Under the pieces are notes generated by a model. It was not told the origin of the DNA. It was given only the letters and a program-made list of their open reading frames with translations, and did not search any database. This document shows, piece by piece, positions 33,957 through 44,877 of a stretch of 64,000 bases of DNA. Where the stretch lies: the NCBI GenBank assembly GCA_016699675.1, contig CP064985.1, positions 1,488,001-1,552,000 on the forward strand. The letters run 5' to 3'. A program made the position numbers and the translations under genes. The stretch comes from Austwickia sp. GTDB lineage: Bacteria > Actinomycetota > Actinomycetes > Actinomycetales > Dermatophilaceae. Each line of letters begins with the position of its first letter. The stretch's first letter is position 1.

Positions 33957-34592
33957 TTAGAACGGCGGCTCGTCGTAGCTGGGACCGTTGCCCCAGCCAC
34001 CAGCACCCTGACCGCCCTGCTGGCCGCCACCGTGCTGGCCCCCGCCTTGGCCGCCACCACCACCGGTGCCGCCCCCGCCGCCGGAAGGCCCGGTGGCCCA
34101 CGGGTCTGACGCCGGCTGGCCCCCGCCGTACCCACCGCCGCCCTGCTGACCGCCACCGAAACCGCCGCCGTAGCCGCCCTGCTGGCCGCCACCGCCCTGG
34201 CCGCCGAAGCCGCCGCCACCGCCGCCGCGCTGGGTCTTGGTGACCTTGGCCGAGGCGTACCGCAGCGAGGGGCCGACCTCGTCGACCTCCATCTCGATGA
34301 CGGTGCGCTTCTCGCCCTCTTTGGTCTCATAGGAACGCGACTTCAACCGGCCCGACACGATCACGCGCGTGCCCCGCACCAACGACTCGGCCACGTTCTC
34401 CGCAGCGTCGCGCCAGATCGAACACCGCATGAACAGCGTCTCGCCGTCCTTCCACTCATTGCTTTGGCGGTCGAACGTGCGCGGCGTCGACGCGACCGTG
34501 AAGTTCGCCACCGCCGCCCCGCTGGGGGTGAACCGCAACTCCGGATCACCCGTCAAATTCCCGATGATCGTGATCGTGGTGTCGCCGGCCAT
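33957..34592 (-). CDS. ssb: Single-stranded DNA-binding protein
   Basis: 211 residues. The OB fold is at about residues 1-115 (TTITIIGNLTGDPELRFTPS, MRCSIWRDAAENVAESL, GRLKSRSYETKEGEKRTVIE). A long Gly/Gln-rich, low-complexity linker follows (about residues 120-200), and the tail ends SYDEPPF, the acidic tip that recruits partner proteins. It lies between rpsF and rpsR, as in most bacteria. The linker is richer in glycine than in many relatives. Confidence 0.97.
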   Translation of the reverse strand: MAGDTTITIIGNLTGDPELRFTPSGAAVANFTVASTPRTFDRQSNEWKDGETLFMRCSIWRDAAENVAESLVRGTRVIVSGRLKSRSYETKEGEKRTVIEMEVDEVGPSLRYASAKVTKTQRGGGGGGFGGQGGGGQQGGYGGGFGGGQQGGGGYGGGQPASDPWATGPSGGGGGTGGGGGQGGGQHGGGQQGGQGAGGWGNGPSYDEPPF

Positions 34593-34602
34593 CTCAGCCT
34601 CC

Positions 34603-34890
34603 TCAGGCGCCCGGCCGCAGCAGCTTCGTGCGCAGGATCGCCTCGGACAGACCCAGCTGGCGGTCCATCTCCTTGGCGGTCGCCGGCTCGGCGGTGAAGT
34701 TCACCACGACATACACACCCTCGGAGCGCTTCTTGATGTCGTAGGCCATCCGGCGCCGACCCCACACCTCGACGTTGTCCACGGATCCCTTGTCGTTCTT
34801 CACGACGGAAAGGAATCGCTCCAACGTGGCGGGAACCTGGCGGTCGTCGACCTCAGGGTCGACGATGATCATCATCTCGTACTGACGCAT
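34603..34890 (-). CDS. rpsF: 30S ribosomal protein S6
   Basis: 95 residues from ATG with AGGAGGTG before it; longer in-frame starts add sequence unlike S6. The core is MRQYEMMIIVDPEVDDRQVP and YVVVNFTAEPATAKEMDRQL. First gene of the S6-SSB-S18-L9 operon; ten bases separate it from ssb. Confidence 0.97.
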   Translation of the reverse strand: MRQYEMMIIVDPEVDDRQVPATLERFLSVVKNDKGSVDNVEVWGRRRMAYDIKKRSEGVYVVVNFTAEPATAKEMDRQLGLSEAILRTKLLRPGA

Positions 34891-35230
34891 GCGGAACACC
34901 CACCTCCTCTGGTCTAGGCGGTCACGGTCTCTCCGTGACAGGAGGGTTAGCAGCGTCGGACCCGCACCTCGCGCCCCGGCGCACGCTTGCGCGGGCAGTT
35001 CGGCACGGGCCAACCGTCAAAGGGTACCCGCCGGTCCGGCGCGGGGCCGAATCGCCGTGCCTCCAGGCCGCGGCGCTGTTACCAGCCGGGGTCCCCACGT
35101 GACGTTATCCATCACCGTGGTGGCGGGGTCGTTGACGTCATCCATCACCATGGTTGCGGTTTTGGTGGTGGTGAGGGGGCCTGTGGTGACGGGCGACGCC
35201 ATCCGCGTGCGGGCGGCGCTCGGCTGGGTG
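34891..35230. other. Region between rpsF and the GT87 gene, with direct repeats
   Basis: 340 bases without a gene. The rpsF operon promoter must lie here. The part next to the GT87 stop carries two direct repeats at 35100-35159. Confidence 0.5.
35100..35159. repeat. Pair of 27-bp direct repeats of the CCATGG family
   Basis: 35100-35126 and 35133-35159 match at 24 of 27 positions (TGACGT, ATCCATCACC, TGGT and GCGG are shared). The second copy contains CACCATGGTTGCGG, also found at 6871-6884. The copies start 33 bases apart, about three helical turns, which would put them on the same face of DNA, as in regulator binding. Confidence 0.6.
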
Positions 35231-36793
35231 CTAGCGCAGGGCCATCGTCACCGCGTCCGGTCGGCCGGCCATCGGGCCCGCCAGCTCGTCCGGCTCCAGC
35301 GACGGATCGAGGACCAGGTCATCCGCCGCGGTCGCCTTCGCCTCGCCGGGTACGGGGATGCGGGTGGTCACCGACTCGGACGGTACATCGAGCTCAGGCG
35401 GTACGTCGTGGGCGGGCGAGGCACCGGGCTCCACCGACAGCGGAGCGCCCCACGGCGGCTCGACGTCGGGGTCGGGGGCCGGCACCCGCCGTACGGCTTT
35501 TCGCCATGCCGCCACCACCAGCCAGCCGATCCCGGCCAGCCGCGCCACCGAGAACACCGCGAGCCACGGCAACGGCAGGCCGCGGCTCGGGTCCGACGTG
35601 CCGCCGAGATAGAGCCAGATGGCGACGAAGTACAGCAGCTCGCCGGACGCCCAGACCAGGTGGTCGCGCCAGCGCAGCCCGGCCAGCGCCACCAGCGGGA
35701 TCAGCCACAGCGAGGCCTGCACCGGCAGCGACCGACCGGTCATGAGCACGACCCCGACCACGATCAGCGCCACCTCGGCGATCGTCGGCCGGCGCGGCGC
35801 GGACAGCGCGACCGCCCCGCCGAGCCCCAGCGCCAGGACCCACCCCGACACGGCGAGCGAAACCGCCACCTCGGGGGAGACCGTGACGTCCAGGACCCGC
35901 GGCAGGTACCACAGCGAGCCGTAGTCGGGGCCCGCCGAGGCCCACTGCCGGTACGGCGCCACCAGCCCGGACAGGCCGCCCAACCCATGGGCGCCCCCGG
36001 ACGCGACGCCCACGAGGTAGATCGCCAGCAGAGTCCCGACGTACGTCAGCAGGGCCGTCCCCGCCATCGCCGCCCACGCCCGCCACCGCCCGGCCCGCAC
36101 CGCGAGCAGCCCCACGACCAGGACGAGCAGGACGGGGTAGGTGCGCGCCGCGATCGCCAGCCCGAACAGCACCCCCGCCAGTTCGGGGCGGCTGCGGGAC
36201 CACAGGAAGAGTCCGTACGACGCGAGCATCACCCCGAACAGGTCCGGCGACACCAACGCGGTCGTCACCAGCAAAGGGCTCGCCGCGACGTGCGCGGCCC
36301 GCCACGGATCCCGGCGGGCGCTGCGCGCCGTCACCGTGACCAGCACCGCGAGGATCAGCACCAGCACGACGGCCCAGGCGAGCACAAAGAACCGCTGCCG
36401 CTCGAACGGCGTACCGTCCGGCACGATCGCCGCCAACGCCCACATGAGCGCCCCGGTGAGCGGCGGCTGCGCGAGGCCCGCGCCGCCGGCCGGGTAGGGG
36501 TAGCCGGCCTCCGCGAGCGGGGTCGAGGAGAACAGGTAGGGCAGGTCCGAATAGCAGCCTCGCCAGAAGACCTCCGGGACGCCCCAGCCGTTCGCGGTGC
36601 AGTAGCCCTTCTGCAGCGTGCCGAGCGCCACCAGGACCGAGGCGACGAACGTGAGCACCGCAGCGGCCGGCTGCCAAGGCAGCGCGCCGCCGGGCACCCG
36701 GGCGCACCGACCGAGCGGCCCCCCGAAGGCCACCGTGGCCGCCCGCGCCACCGGGTCGGACGTGGGCACCTCCACGTCGCGCACGCTGGTCAT
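35231..36793 (-). CDS. GT87-type polyprenol-phosphate-mannose-dependent glycosyltransferase (membrane)
   Basis: 520 residues. About nine to eleven membrane helices (for example FVLAWAVVLVLILAVLVTVT and YPVLLVLVVGLLAVRAG) with an extracytoplasmic loop after the first one holding the acidic residues expected in this family (RGCYSDLPYLF). The family includes PimE and related arabino- or mannosyltransferases that use lipid-linked sugars at the outer membrane face. The last 60 residues are a hydrophilic, probably cytoplasmic tail. It starts 23 bases after the stop of the penicillin-binding protein, so both are co-transcribed, a typical actinobacterial pair. Confidence 0.85.
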   Translation of the reverse strand: MTSVRDVEVPTSDPVARAATVAFGGPLGRCARVPGGALPWQPAAAVLTFVASVLVALGTLQKGYCTANGWGVPEVFWRGCYSDLPYLFSSTPLAEAGYPYPAGGAGLAQPPLTGALMWALAAIVPDGTPFERQRFFVLAWAVVLVLILAVLVTVTARSARRDPWRAAHVAASPLLVTTALVSPDLFGVMLASYGLFLWSRSRPELAGVLFGLAIAARTYPVLLVLVVGLLAVRAGRWRAWAAMAGTALLTYVGTLLAIYLVGVASGGAHGLGGLSGLVAPYRQWASAGPDYGSLWYLPRVLDVTVSPEVAVSLAVSGWVLALGLGGAVALSAPRRPTIAEVALIVVGVVLMTGRSLPVQASLWLIPLVALAGLRWRDHLVWASGELLYFVAIWLYLGGTSDPSRGLPLPWLAVFSVARLAGIGWLVVAAWRKAVRRVPAPDPDVEPPWGAPLSVEPGASPAHDVPPELDVPSESVTTRIPVPGEAKATAADDLVLDPSLEPDELAGPMAGRPDAVTMALR

Positions 36794-36815
36794 CCGGTTC
36801 GCCTATCCCCGGCGC

Positions 36816-39080
36816 TCAGCCGGTCCGGAATACTGCCTCATCGCCGCCAGTATCCCCCGGCGCCGCCGGGACGCTTGGCAAGCCGGCCCCCGACCGCGAG
36901 GGCGTCGAGCCACGCCGGGTGGGTGTGGGCGCGGGCTCTTCCTCTTCGTCCGGGTCCGGCTCCTCGGTCGTTGTGGTCGTCGACGGCTTCGTTGTCGTCG
37001 ACTTCTTCGATGGCGGCGGCGGGGGCGGCGGCGTCCACACCTTGTCGTCGCCGATGCCGACGCGCTGCGGGAAGTCCACGACGTCTTTGCCGTCCAGGTA
37101 GGACCTGGCGAAGTCCACCCACACGTCGACGGGGAGCTGGCCGGATTCCAGCCCCCACAGGCCGTTCATCGACTGCGGCTCGCCCTTGGCGTCGGGCAGG
37201 TACATGCCCACGGAGATCGACACCTGCGGGGTGAACCCCACGAACCAGGCGGACTTGCTCTCGTTCGACGTACCCGTCTTGCCCGCGACCGGCCGGCCGA
37301 CTGCGGAGGCCCCCGACCCCGTCCCGCCGTACCGCGTCACGGCCCGCAGCGCGTCGGTCGCGTCCGCGGCGACGTCCTTCTCGAAGGCCTTCGTGAGGTC
37401 CGGGCCGCCCTCGAACAGCACGCGGTCGTCCGGGGCGCCGGTCTTGACCTGCTTGACGATGTACGGCTTGGCGCGCTGCCCCTCCCCCGCGATCGTGGCG
37501 TAGGCGTTGGCCATGTCGATCGGGCGGACCGCTGCGCTGCCCAGCACATTCGCGACGTTGGGTTCCAGGCCCGGGGTGTTCGCCGGCGCCTCGCCGTCCG
37601 CCGGCGAGATGCCCGCCGCGATGGCCGCCTTCATCGTGCTCTCCGGCCCGACCTTCTCGTTCAGCCGCACGAAGGCCGTGTTGATCGAGCCGGCCAGCAT
37701 CTGCGGCACCGTGACCATGCCGTGCCCCGCCTCGTCCCAGTTGCGGATGGTGTCGGTGGTGCCCGGCGGACGGTACGGCGTGCTCGAATCGAACGACGTC
37801 TTGGTGCTGATGCCCTTCTGCAGCAGGGCTAGCGTGGCGAAGCCCTTCATGGTCGAGCCCGCCTGCATGTGCCCCTGGGTCGCGTAGTTGAACTGCTCCT
37901 TGGCGAAGTCGGCGCCCCCGTAGAGGCCCAGGATCGCACCGTCCTTCGGCTTGATGGCGACCGCGCCGATCTTCACGCCGGCGGCCCTGCCCTCGGTGGG
38001 CTTGTTGTCGTTGACCGCCTTGACCAGCTCGGCCTGGGTGGCCTTGTCGATCGTCGTGGTGATCCGCAGGCCGTTGCGCTGGATGTCCTCGCCCTTGATG
38101 CCCCGCTCGGCCATCTCGCCCTTGATGACGTCGACAAGGTAGCCGTCGGTGCCGCCGAGGATCTGCGCCTCCTTGTACTTCTGCACCGCCGGGAACTTCA
38201 TGGCCTTGCGCTCGTCCGGGGTGAGCCAACCCTTGCCGAGCATGCCGTCGAGCACGTAGTTCCAGCGATCCGTCGCCTTGGCCAGCGCGGCCGGGCCGTT
38301 GCCCGGGTCCAGCGTGCTCGGCTCGTTGATGACCGCGGCGAGGAACGCCGACTGCGGGACGTCGAGCTGGGCGGCGTCCTTGTCGAAGTAGGCCTTGCTC
38401 GCCATCTGGATGCCGTAGGCATTGCGGCCGTAGTAGATCGTGTTGAGGTAGTTCTGCAGGATCTCGTCCTTGGACTGCTCCCGGTCGATCTTCACCGCGA
38501 TGATGATCTCCTTGCCCTTGCGGGTCAGGGTCTGGTCGCTGGTGAGGAAGTAGTTCTTGACGTACTGCTGCGTGATTGTCGATCCGCCGCCCGCGTTCTC
38601 GCCGCGCATCGCGCCCCAGACCGCCCGGCCGAGACCCGTGACCGAAATGCCCGGGTTCTCGTAGAAGTCGCGGTCCTCGGCGGCGAGGACCGCCTGCCGC
38701 GTCTTGGTGGGGATCTTGGTGATCGGCACGGACTCGCGGTTGCTGCCGGCCCCGGCGATCCGGGTCATCTCGGTCTTGCCGTCGGCGTAGTAGACGACCG
38801 AGGCCTGGGCGTTCGCCATCTCGTTGGGGCTCGGGATGTCGACCATCGAATAGGCCAACCCTGCCAGGCCGATCCCGACCAGGAACAGCGCTAGCAGGGT
38901 GAGCAGCGTGCCCTTCCAAGGGAATCGGCGACGGCGCTTCGGCGTCACCTGGAGGGTCTGGGTCGCCCCGCCGGGGCGAGCGCCGGCGCCCCCGCCGTAC
39001 GATCCCCCGCCGCGGGCCGCCGGCCCGCGCCCCGCGGACCCACCTCCCGCGCCCGACCCGCTGCCGCTCGATTGGCTCAC
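36816..39080 (-). CDS. Class A penicillin-binding protein (transglycosylase/transpeptidase)
   Basis: 754 residues from GTG with GGAAGAAG ahead; the region before that looks non-coding. The parts are a Gly/Ser-rich cytoplasmic tail, a membrane helix (LLTLLALFLVGIGLAGLAYS, about residues 57-76), a GT51 domain (catalytic Glu in AAEDRDFYENPG; GGSTITQQYVKN; QNYLNTIYYGRNAYG) and a transpeptidase domain with SxxK (GSTMKGF), SxN (GSINTAF) and KTG (AGKTGTSNESKS). A Pro/Ser/Thr-rich C-terminal tail (PPPPPPPSKKSTTTKP) follows. It polymerises and cross-links peptidoglycan. Confidence 0.95.
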   Translation of the reverse strand: MSQSSGSGSGAGGGSAGRGPAARGGGSYGGGAGARPGGATQTLQVTPKRRRRFPWKGTLLTLLALFLVGIGLAGLAYSMVDIPSPNEMANAQASVVYYADGKTEMTRIAGAGSNRESVPITKIPTKTRQAVLAAEDRDFYENPGISVTGLGRAVWGAMRGENAGGGSTITQQYVKNYFLTSDQTLTRKGKEIIIAVKIDREQSKDEILQNYLNTIYYGRNAYGIQMASKAYFDKDAAQLDVPQSAFLAAVINEPSTLDPGNGPAALAKATDRWNYVLDGMLGKGWLTPDERKAMKFPAVQKYKEAQILGGTDGYLVDVIKGEMAERGIKGEDIQRNGLRITTTIDKATQAELVKAVNDNKPTEGRAAGVKIGAVAIKPKDGAILGLYGGADFAKEQFNYATQGHMQAGSTMKGFATLALLQKGISTKTSFDSSTPYRPPGTTDTIRNWDEAGHGMVTVPQMLAGSINTAFVRLNEKVGPESTMKAAIAAGISPADGEAPANTPGLEPNVANVLGSAAVRPIDMANAYATIAGEGQRAKPYIVKQVKTGAPDDRVLFEGGPDLTKAFEKDVAADATDALRAVTRYGGTGSGASAVGRPVAGKTGTSNESKSAWFVGFTPQVSISVGMYLPDAKGEPQSMNGLWGLESGQLPVDVWVDFARSYLDGKDVVDFPQRVGIGDDKVWTPPPPPPPSKKSTTTKPSTTTTTEEPDPDEEEEPAPTPTRRGSTPSRSGAGLPSVPAAPGDTGGDEAVFRTG

Positions 39081-39317
39081 GCGTTGCTTCTTCCGTTCGG
39101 TACGTCGTGGCGCGCTGGCGTGTGGGCTGCGGCGACGGCGTACGTGGACGTTCTTCCCAGTATGACGACACACCGACCCGATACCTGCCCGGGTGAGTCC
39201 TGGACACGCGCTGAACGTCCGTCCAGAGTCAAAACCTGGCGAAGTGCTCAGCGAGGGTCCCTGCGGGCGCGGCGCTGGGCGGGCTCGGCCTGGCTGAGGA
39301 GTGATTCCCGCCCAGAC

Positions 39318-39377
39318 GACCGTTCGTGACCTGCGCAAAGGGTGCCATGGCACCAAAAGAGCAGGTCGTGAACGGTC
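39318..39377. repeat. 60-bp intergenic palindromic repeat, copy 1
   Basis: Outer arms GACCGTTCGTGACCTGC and GCAGGTCGTGAACGGTC are nearly perfect inverted repeats; the centre is the palindrome GGTGCCATGGCACC. A second copy (46562-46621) is identical at over 50 of 60 positions, including compensating changes in the arms (CTGC/GCAG becomes CAGC/GCTG). Paired changes indicate that the fold, not just the sequence, is kept. Confidence 0.75.
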
Positions 39378-39420
39378 GGGCTGTGGATAACTCGGCCATG
39401 GCGCCGCGCCGCGGGCAGGG

Positions 39421-39450
39421 ATGACAAACGGTGGGTTTGTCATCTAGATT
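39421..39450 (+). promoter_or_regulatory. Palindrome overlapping a probable ino1 promoter
   Basis: ATGACAAAC (39421-39429) and GTTTGTCAT (39435-39443) form a perfect inverted repeat. ATGACA also resembles a -35 box, and TAGATT at 39445-39450, 18 bases on, a -10 box. A repressor bound to the palindrome would block the polymerase. The regulator is unknown. Confidence 0.45.
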
Positions 39451-39576
39451 GCTCGGGTCGGTGCGCGGTCCCGACCGCCGCGTCGGGGCTCGCCGTACGA
39501 ACGCCGGGTGAACCCGCCGGCGCGCCGTACGACGTCGCCGCGCACCGCCCCGATCACCTCGTCAGGAAGGCCCCCC

Positions 39577-40656
<1,080 letters not shown>

Positions 40657-40679
40657 GCGAGGCTGGGTAGGCGTCACCG

Positions 40680-40781
40680 ACGCACAAACCGCTACCACAT
40701 CGACCCGACCATTCGGCGAAGCCGCAGCTCAGCGGGTTTTGTCGATCGGTCGAGAGGCTGATGTGGTAGCGGTTTGTGCGT
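40680..40781. terminator. 22-bp perfect inverted repeat between convergent genes
   Basis: The arms 40680-40701 and 40760-40781 (ACGCACAAACCGCTACCACA... and its complement) are perfectly complementary and enclose 58 bases. It fills the gap between the ends of ino1 and the phosphatidyltransferase. It may act as a two-way terminator, but the long loop and perfect arms also fit a miniature repeat. Confidence 0.55.
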
Positions 40782-40784
40782 TGC

Positions 40785-41867
40785 TCAGCCAGCGCGGCGG
40801 GTTTCGCGCCGCAGCTCGACGTAGCGCCGACGCAGCGCCACCAGCGCGACGAGCGCGTTCAGCGCCAGGAGCACCCCATAGACCCACAGGACCGACGACG
40901 GGGTCCCGATCAGCACGAACGCCAGGCAGAGCAGACCGGTCTCGGTGGGAAGCAGGGCCAGGGCGCGCAGGCCGCCGTGCCGCGTCGCAGGGTCGGAGGC
41001 GGCCGTCGAATGCCCGTGCCTGCGGACCTGGCCGGTGGCCATCGCGGTGCCGACGATGATCCAGCCCAACGGGAGCAGGTACGGCAGCGGCGTGCCGAGC
41101 TCGGCGTACCGGTAGAGCCAGATCAGCACCGCGAGATGCACGGTCACGCTGCGCAGCTGATCGGCCAGCCGATCGACCCACGCACCCACGGGGCCGTCCC
41201 GCCGCGCCAGGCGGGCGAGTTGGCCGTCCGCGGAGTCCAGCGCGTCGCCCACGAGGAGCACGACCGCCACCGCGACGCCGACCCAGGTGCTGGGCTCGGC
41301 CAGGCACAGCAACGCCAGCCCCAGGGCCCACCACAGGAGGCTGAGGGCCGTCACGCCGTTCGGGGTCAGGCGCAGGATCGCGGCCATCGCGGCGAGGCGG
41401 CGCCCGAGAGGACGGGCGACGAAGCGCGTGTAGGGCGGGACGCCGACGCCGCTGAGTTGCGCGGCGCCCAGGGAGGTCACGTTGTCGCGGTACTGGTCGA
41501 CGAACCCCCGCGCCACGACACCCGAGGCGGGGGTGGCCGAGGGCTGGGCCGACGTCGGGGCGGGTGCCCTGCGCGGGGGCGCCGAAGCAGCTCGGTGGGT
41601 CCGCTTGCTGAAGGCAGCACGCATGCCAGTGGGTGCGTGACCGCCCGCCCGATCCGGTGGGCTTGTGCGGGTGGGCCGGGCGGCCTGAGCCCCCGCCGCC
41701 GCGTCGGCGGTCGGCTCCGGGGTCGCGGCGGTGGCCAGGGCACCTGTTGCGGCAACGGCACCAGCGGCGCCGGCGGTCTGGGTGGCCTCAGGTGAGTCGA
41801 CGGGGATGGGCTCTTCGGTCAGAACGGCAGGCCGGTCCACCACCGAACCCGCGGAGTCCTTCGCCAT
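40785..41867 (-). CDS. CDP-alcohol phosphatidyltransferase family protein
   Basis: 360 residues from ATG with GAGGAGGTG ahead; a start 18 bases upstream is less well placed. The N-terminal 115 residues are Ala/Pro/Thr-rich and probably disordered. The catalytic motif D-x2-D-G-x2-A-R-x8-G-x3-D-x3-D is complete (DSADGQLAR, GAWVDRLAD, about residues 213-237). Six membrane helices surround it. The family transfers a phospho-alcohol between CDP-lipid and an alcohol; with ino1 next door a role in inositol lipid synthesis is possible but not shown. It is convergent with ino1. Confidence 0.9.
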   Translation of the reverse strand: MAKDSAGSVVDRPAVLTEEPIPVDSPEATQTAGAAGAVAATGALATAATPEPTADAAAGAQAARPTRTSPPDRAGGHAPTGMRAAFSKRTHRAASAPPRRAPAPTSAQPSATPASGVVARGFVDQYRDNVTSLGAAQLSGVGVPPYTRFVARPLGRRLAAMAAILRLTPNGVTALSLLWWALGLALLCLAEPSTWVGVAVAVVLLVGDALDSADGQLARLARRDGPVGAWVDRLADQLRSVTVHLAVLIWLYRYAELGTPLPYLLPLGWIIVGTAMATGQVRRHGHSTAASDPATRHGGLRALALLPTETGLLCLAFVLIGTPSSVLWVYGVLLALNALVALVALRRRYVELRRETRRAG

Positions 41868-42091
41868 GGCACCTCCTCGGTGCACGGGCCGGCCGCAACA
41901 GGCCCGTCAGATCGCCAGGTCCCGCCCCGGTGACGTCCCCTGTCGCGGCGGGTTTGCGGTCGACTATAGGTCGAGCCCGCGCCGCAACTTTGGCACCGCA
42001 GCGGCGAGTCTCCTGTTCAGCTCACCTGCCCTGGGACGCTTCGCGACTCACGGGGCTGGACGTCTCTTTGCCGCCTCGCCAGGAGGAGGCA

Positions 42092-42121
42092 TTGACGACC
42101 GACTAAACATCTGTTTAATCT
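42092..42121 (+). promoter_or_regulatory. Promoter of the TetR-ABC operon
   Basis: TTGACG (42092-42097) and TAATCT (42116-42121) or TTTAAT (42114-42119), with a spacer of 16-18 bases. The expected transcription start falls at or next to the GTG start of the regulator, so the message is probably leaderless. Confidence 0.55.
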
Positions 42122-42122
42122 A

Positions 42123-42138
42123 TTGAACGTGAGTTCAA
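42123..42138. promoter_or_regulatory. Perfect palindrome over the regulator start (autoregulatory operator)
   Basis: TTGAACGTGAGTTCAA is an inverted repeat (TTGAAC/GTTCAA) that includes the GTG start codon. TetR-type repressors usually bind such sites over their own promoter. An imperfect TAAACATCTGTTTA lies just upstream (42104-42117). Confidence 0.6.
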
Positions 42139-42812
42139 CACAGGACCTGACGGCCCGAGCGCGGATCCGCGACGCGGCGGTGAGCGAGTTCGCTTCGGTG
42201 GGTTTCGCGCGGGCCACGGTGCGGTCCGTCGCCGCGCGGGCCGGGGTGTCCGCCGGACTCGTGATCCATCACTTCGGCAGTAAGGACGCGCTCAAGGCCG
42301 CCTGCGACGTCTACGTGCTCGACTGGCTGCACCGCGAGAAGGCCGCCGTCTTCGGCGGCGCGATCCTCCCGACGAGGAGCGAATACCTGCGCGACCACCC
42401 CGAGTTCGTACCCCTCTACCGCTACCTGCAGCGAGCGCTGGTCGAGCCGGGGTCCTTGGGCGCCACGTTCTTCGACCAGTTCGTGGCCGACGTGACGGAC
42501 TACCTCGCCATCGGCGAGGCCGCCGGAACCGTCCGCCCTTACCCCGACGCACACGCGCGCGCCGCCATCTGCACGGCCATCGGTCTCGGCCTTATGCAGC
42601 TCGAGGGCCTCCTGGCCCGCTCACTCGGCGGGGACAGCCTGCTCGACGACGCCGTGTACGCGCGCTTCGCGGCGTACACCCTCGACCTCTACACCCACGG
42701 CATGCTCACGCGGCCGCTCGACTTCGCCCCCGAGCCGGAGGGGTCCGGATCCCCGCCGGAGGGCGCCGCACCTGGGCGGAACGACCCGGGCAACACCACT
42801 TCGGAGGAGTGA
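42129..42812 (+). CDS. TetR-family transcriptional regulator
   Basis: 227 residues from GTG; a TTG six bases upstream is possible. The helix-turn-helix is at about residues 10-55 (ARIRDAAVSEFASVGFARAT, RSVAARAGVSAGLVIHHFGS). The C-terminal ligand domain continues to about residue 200 and is followed by a Gly/Pro-rich tail. The ABC ATPase starts two bases after its stop, so it very likely represses this exporter operon until a substrate binds. Confidence 0.92.
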   Translation: MSSTQDLTARARIRDAAVSEFASVGFARATVRSVAARAGVSAGLVIHHFGSKDALKAACDVYVLDWLHREKAAVFGGAILPTRSEYLRDHPEFVPLYRYLQRALVEPGSLGATFFDQFVADVTDYLAIGEAAGTVRPYPDAHARAAICTAIGLGLMQLEGLLARSLGGDSLLDDAVYARFAAYTLDLYTHGMLTRPLDFAPEPEGSGSPPEGAAPGRNDPGNTTSEE

Positions 42813-42814
42813 TC

Positions 42815-43935
<1,121 letters not shown>

Positions 43936-43939
<4 letters not shown>

Positions 43940-44811
43940 GCACCAGGACGGCACCGCTGCGGCCCGACACCCGCGCGCCCGCGCCGACCCAGGCAAAGCG
44001 TGCGGCGGCGAACGTCGGTCCGGTCTACGCCAGGTGGCTCGGCGACGCGCGCCGGGCTCTCCTCGGCTGGGCCGGCGGGATCGTCGCGGTGTGCCTGCTC
44101 TACCTGCCGCTGTTCCCGTCGATGCGCGACACGGGGCTGCTCGGGGACAAGCTCGAGGCGATGCCGAAGGACATGCTCGACGGGTTCGGGATGGACATCG
44201 CGACGACGTCGACGGGGTGGGGGTACGCCCACCAGATGGTGTTCGGGATGCTCGGGCTGCTGCTGCTGCTGCTCCTGGTGCTGGGCATCGGGCAGGGCGC
44301 ACGCATGATCGCCGGCGACGAGGAAGCGGGCGCGTTGGAGCTGACCCTGGCACACGCCACGACACGGCGGGCGGTGCTGACCGCCCGGCTGGCCGCGCTG
44401 GTGACCATCGTGGCCGCCATGACCGCGCTGGTCATCGTGGTGGTCGCGGCGCTGAACGGGCCGTCCGAGCTGCAGCTGACCGCCGCGGGGCTCATGGCCG
44501 AGGGCGCGGCGCTCGGCATGCTGGTGCTGACCCACGCGCTGGTCGCCTTCGCGGTGGGCGCCGTCACGGGGCGGCGCGCGTGGGCGCTGGCGGCGGCCTC
44601 GATCGTCGGCGTGCTGGGCTGGTTCGCGCACACGATGGGCGCCAAGCTGGCCGACTGGGTGCCGGGGCTTTCGCCGTTCCACTGGGCGTACGGGGAGGTC
44701 CCGCTGCACACCGGGCTCGACGCGGGTGGCCTTGCGGCGCTGGGGACGGCGTGCGTCGTGCTGGTCTCGGCGTCCTATCTGGGGTTCGCGCGGCGCGACC
44801 TCCGTGCGTGA
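43936..44811 (+). CDS. ABC transporter permease (ABC-2 type)
   Basis: 291 residues, start overlapping the ATPase stop (ATGA). Five to six membrane helices are visible (WAGGIVAVCLLYLPLFPSM, MVFGMLGLLLLLLLVLGIGQ, LAALVTIVAAMTALVIVVVA, AALGMLVLTHALVAFAVGAV, ALAAASIVGVLGWFAHTMG). The loop ARMIAGDEEAGALELTLAH is typical for ABC-2 permeases of this exporter class. Membrane partner of the ATPase; one permease protein with six helices usually works as a dimer. The exported compound is unknown. Confidence 0.9.
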
Positions 44812-44877
44812 CAGGTCTGGATGACCCGTCAAGAGCCGCAGGCACCGGGTCGCCACGGCACGGGTCGCACGGAACGG

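Larger units (their letters stand above)
39081..39576. other. Divergent region between the penicillin-binding protein and ino1
   Basis: 496 bases without a gene. It holds a 60-bp palindromic repeat (39318-39377), a perfect DnaA-box-like TGTGGATAA (39382-39390) and a palindrome overlapping a probable ino1 promoter (39421-39450). Confidence 0.6.
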
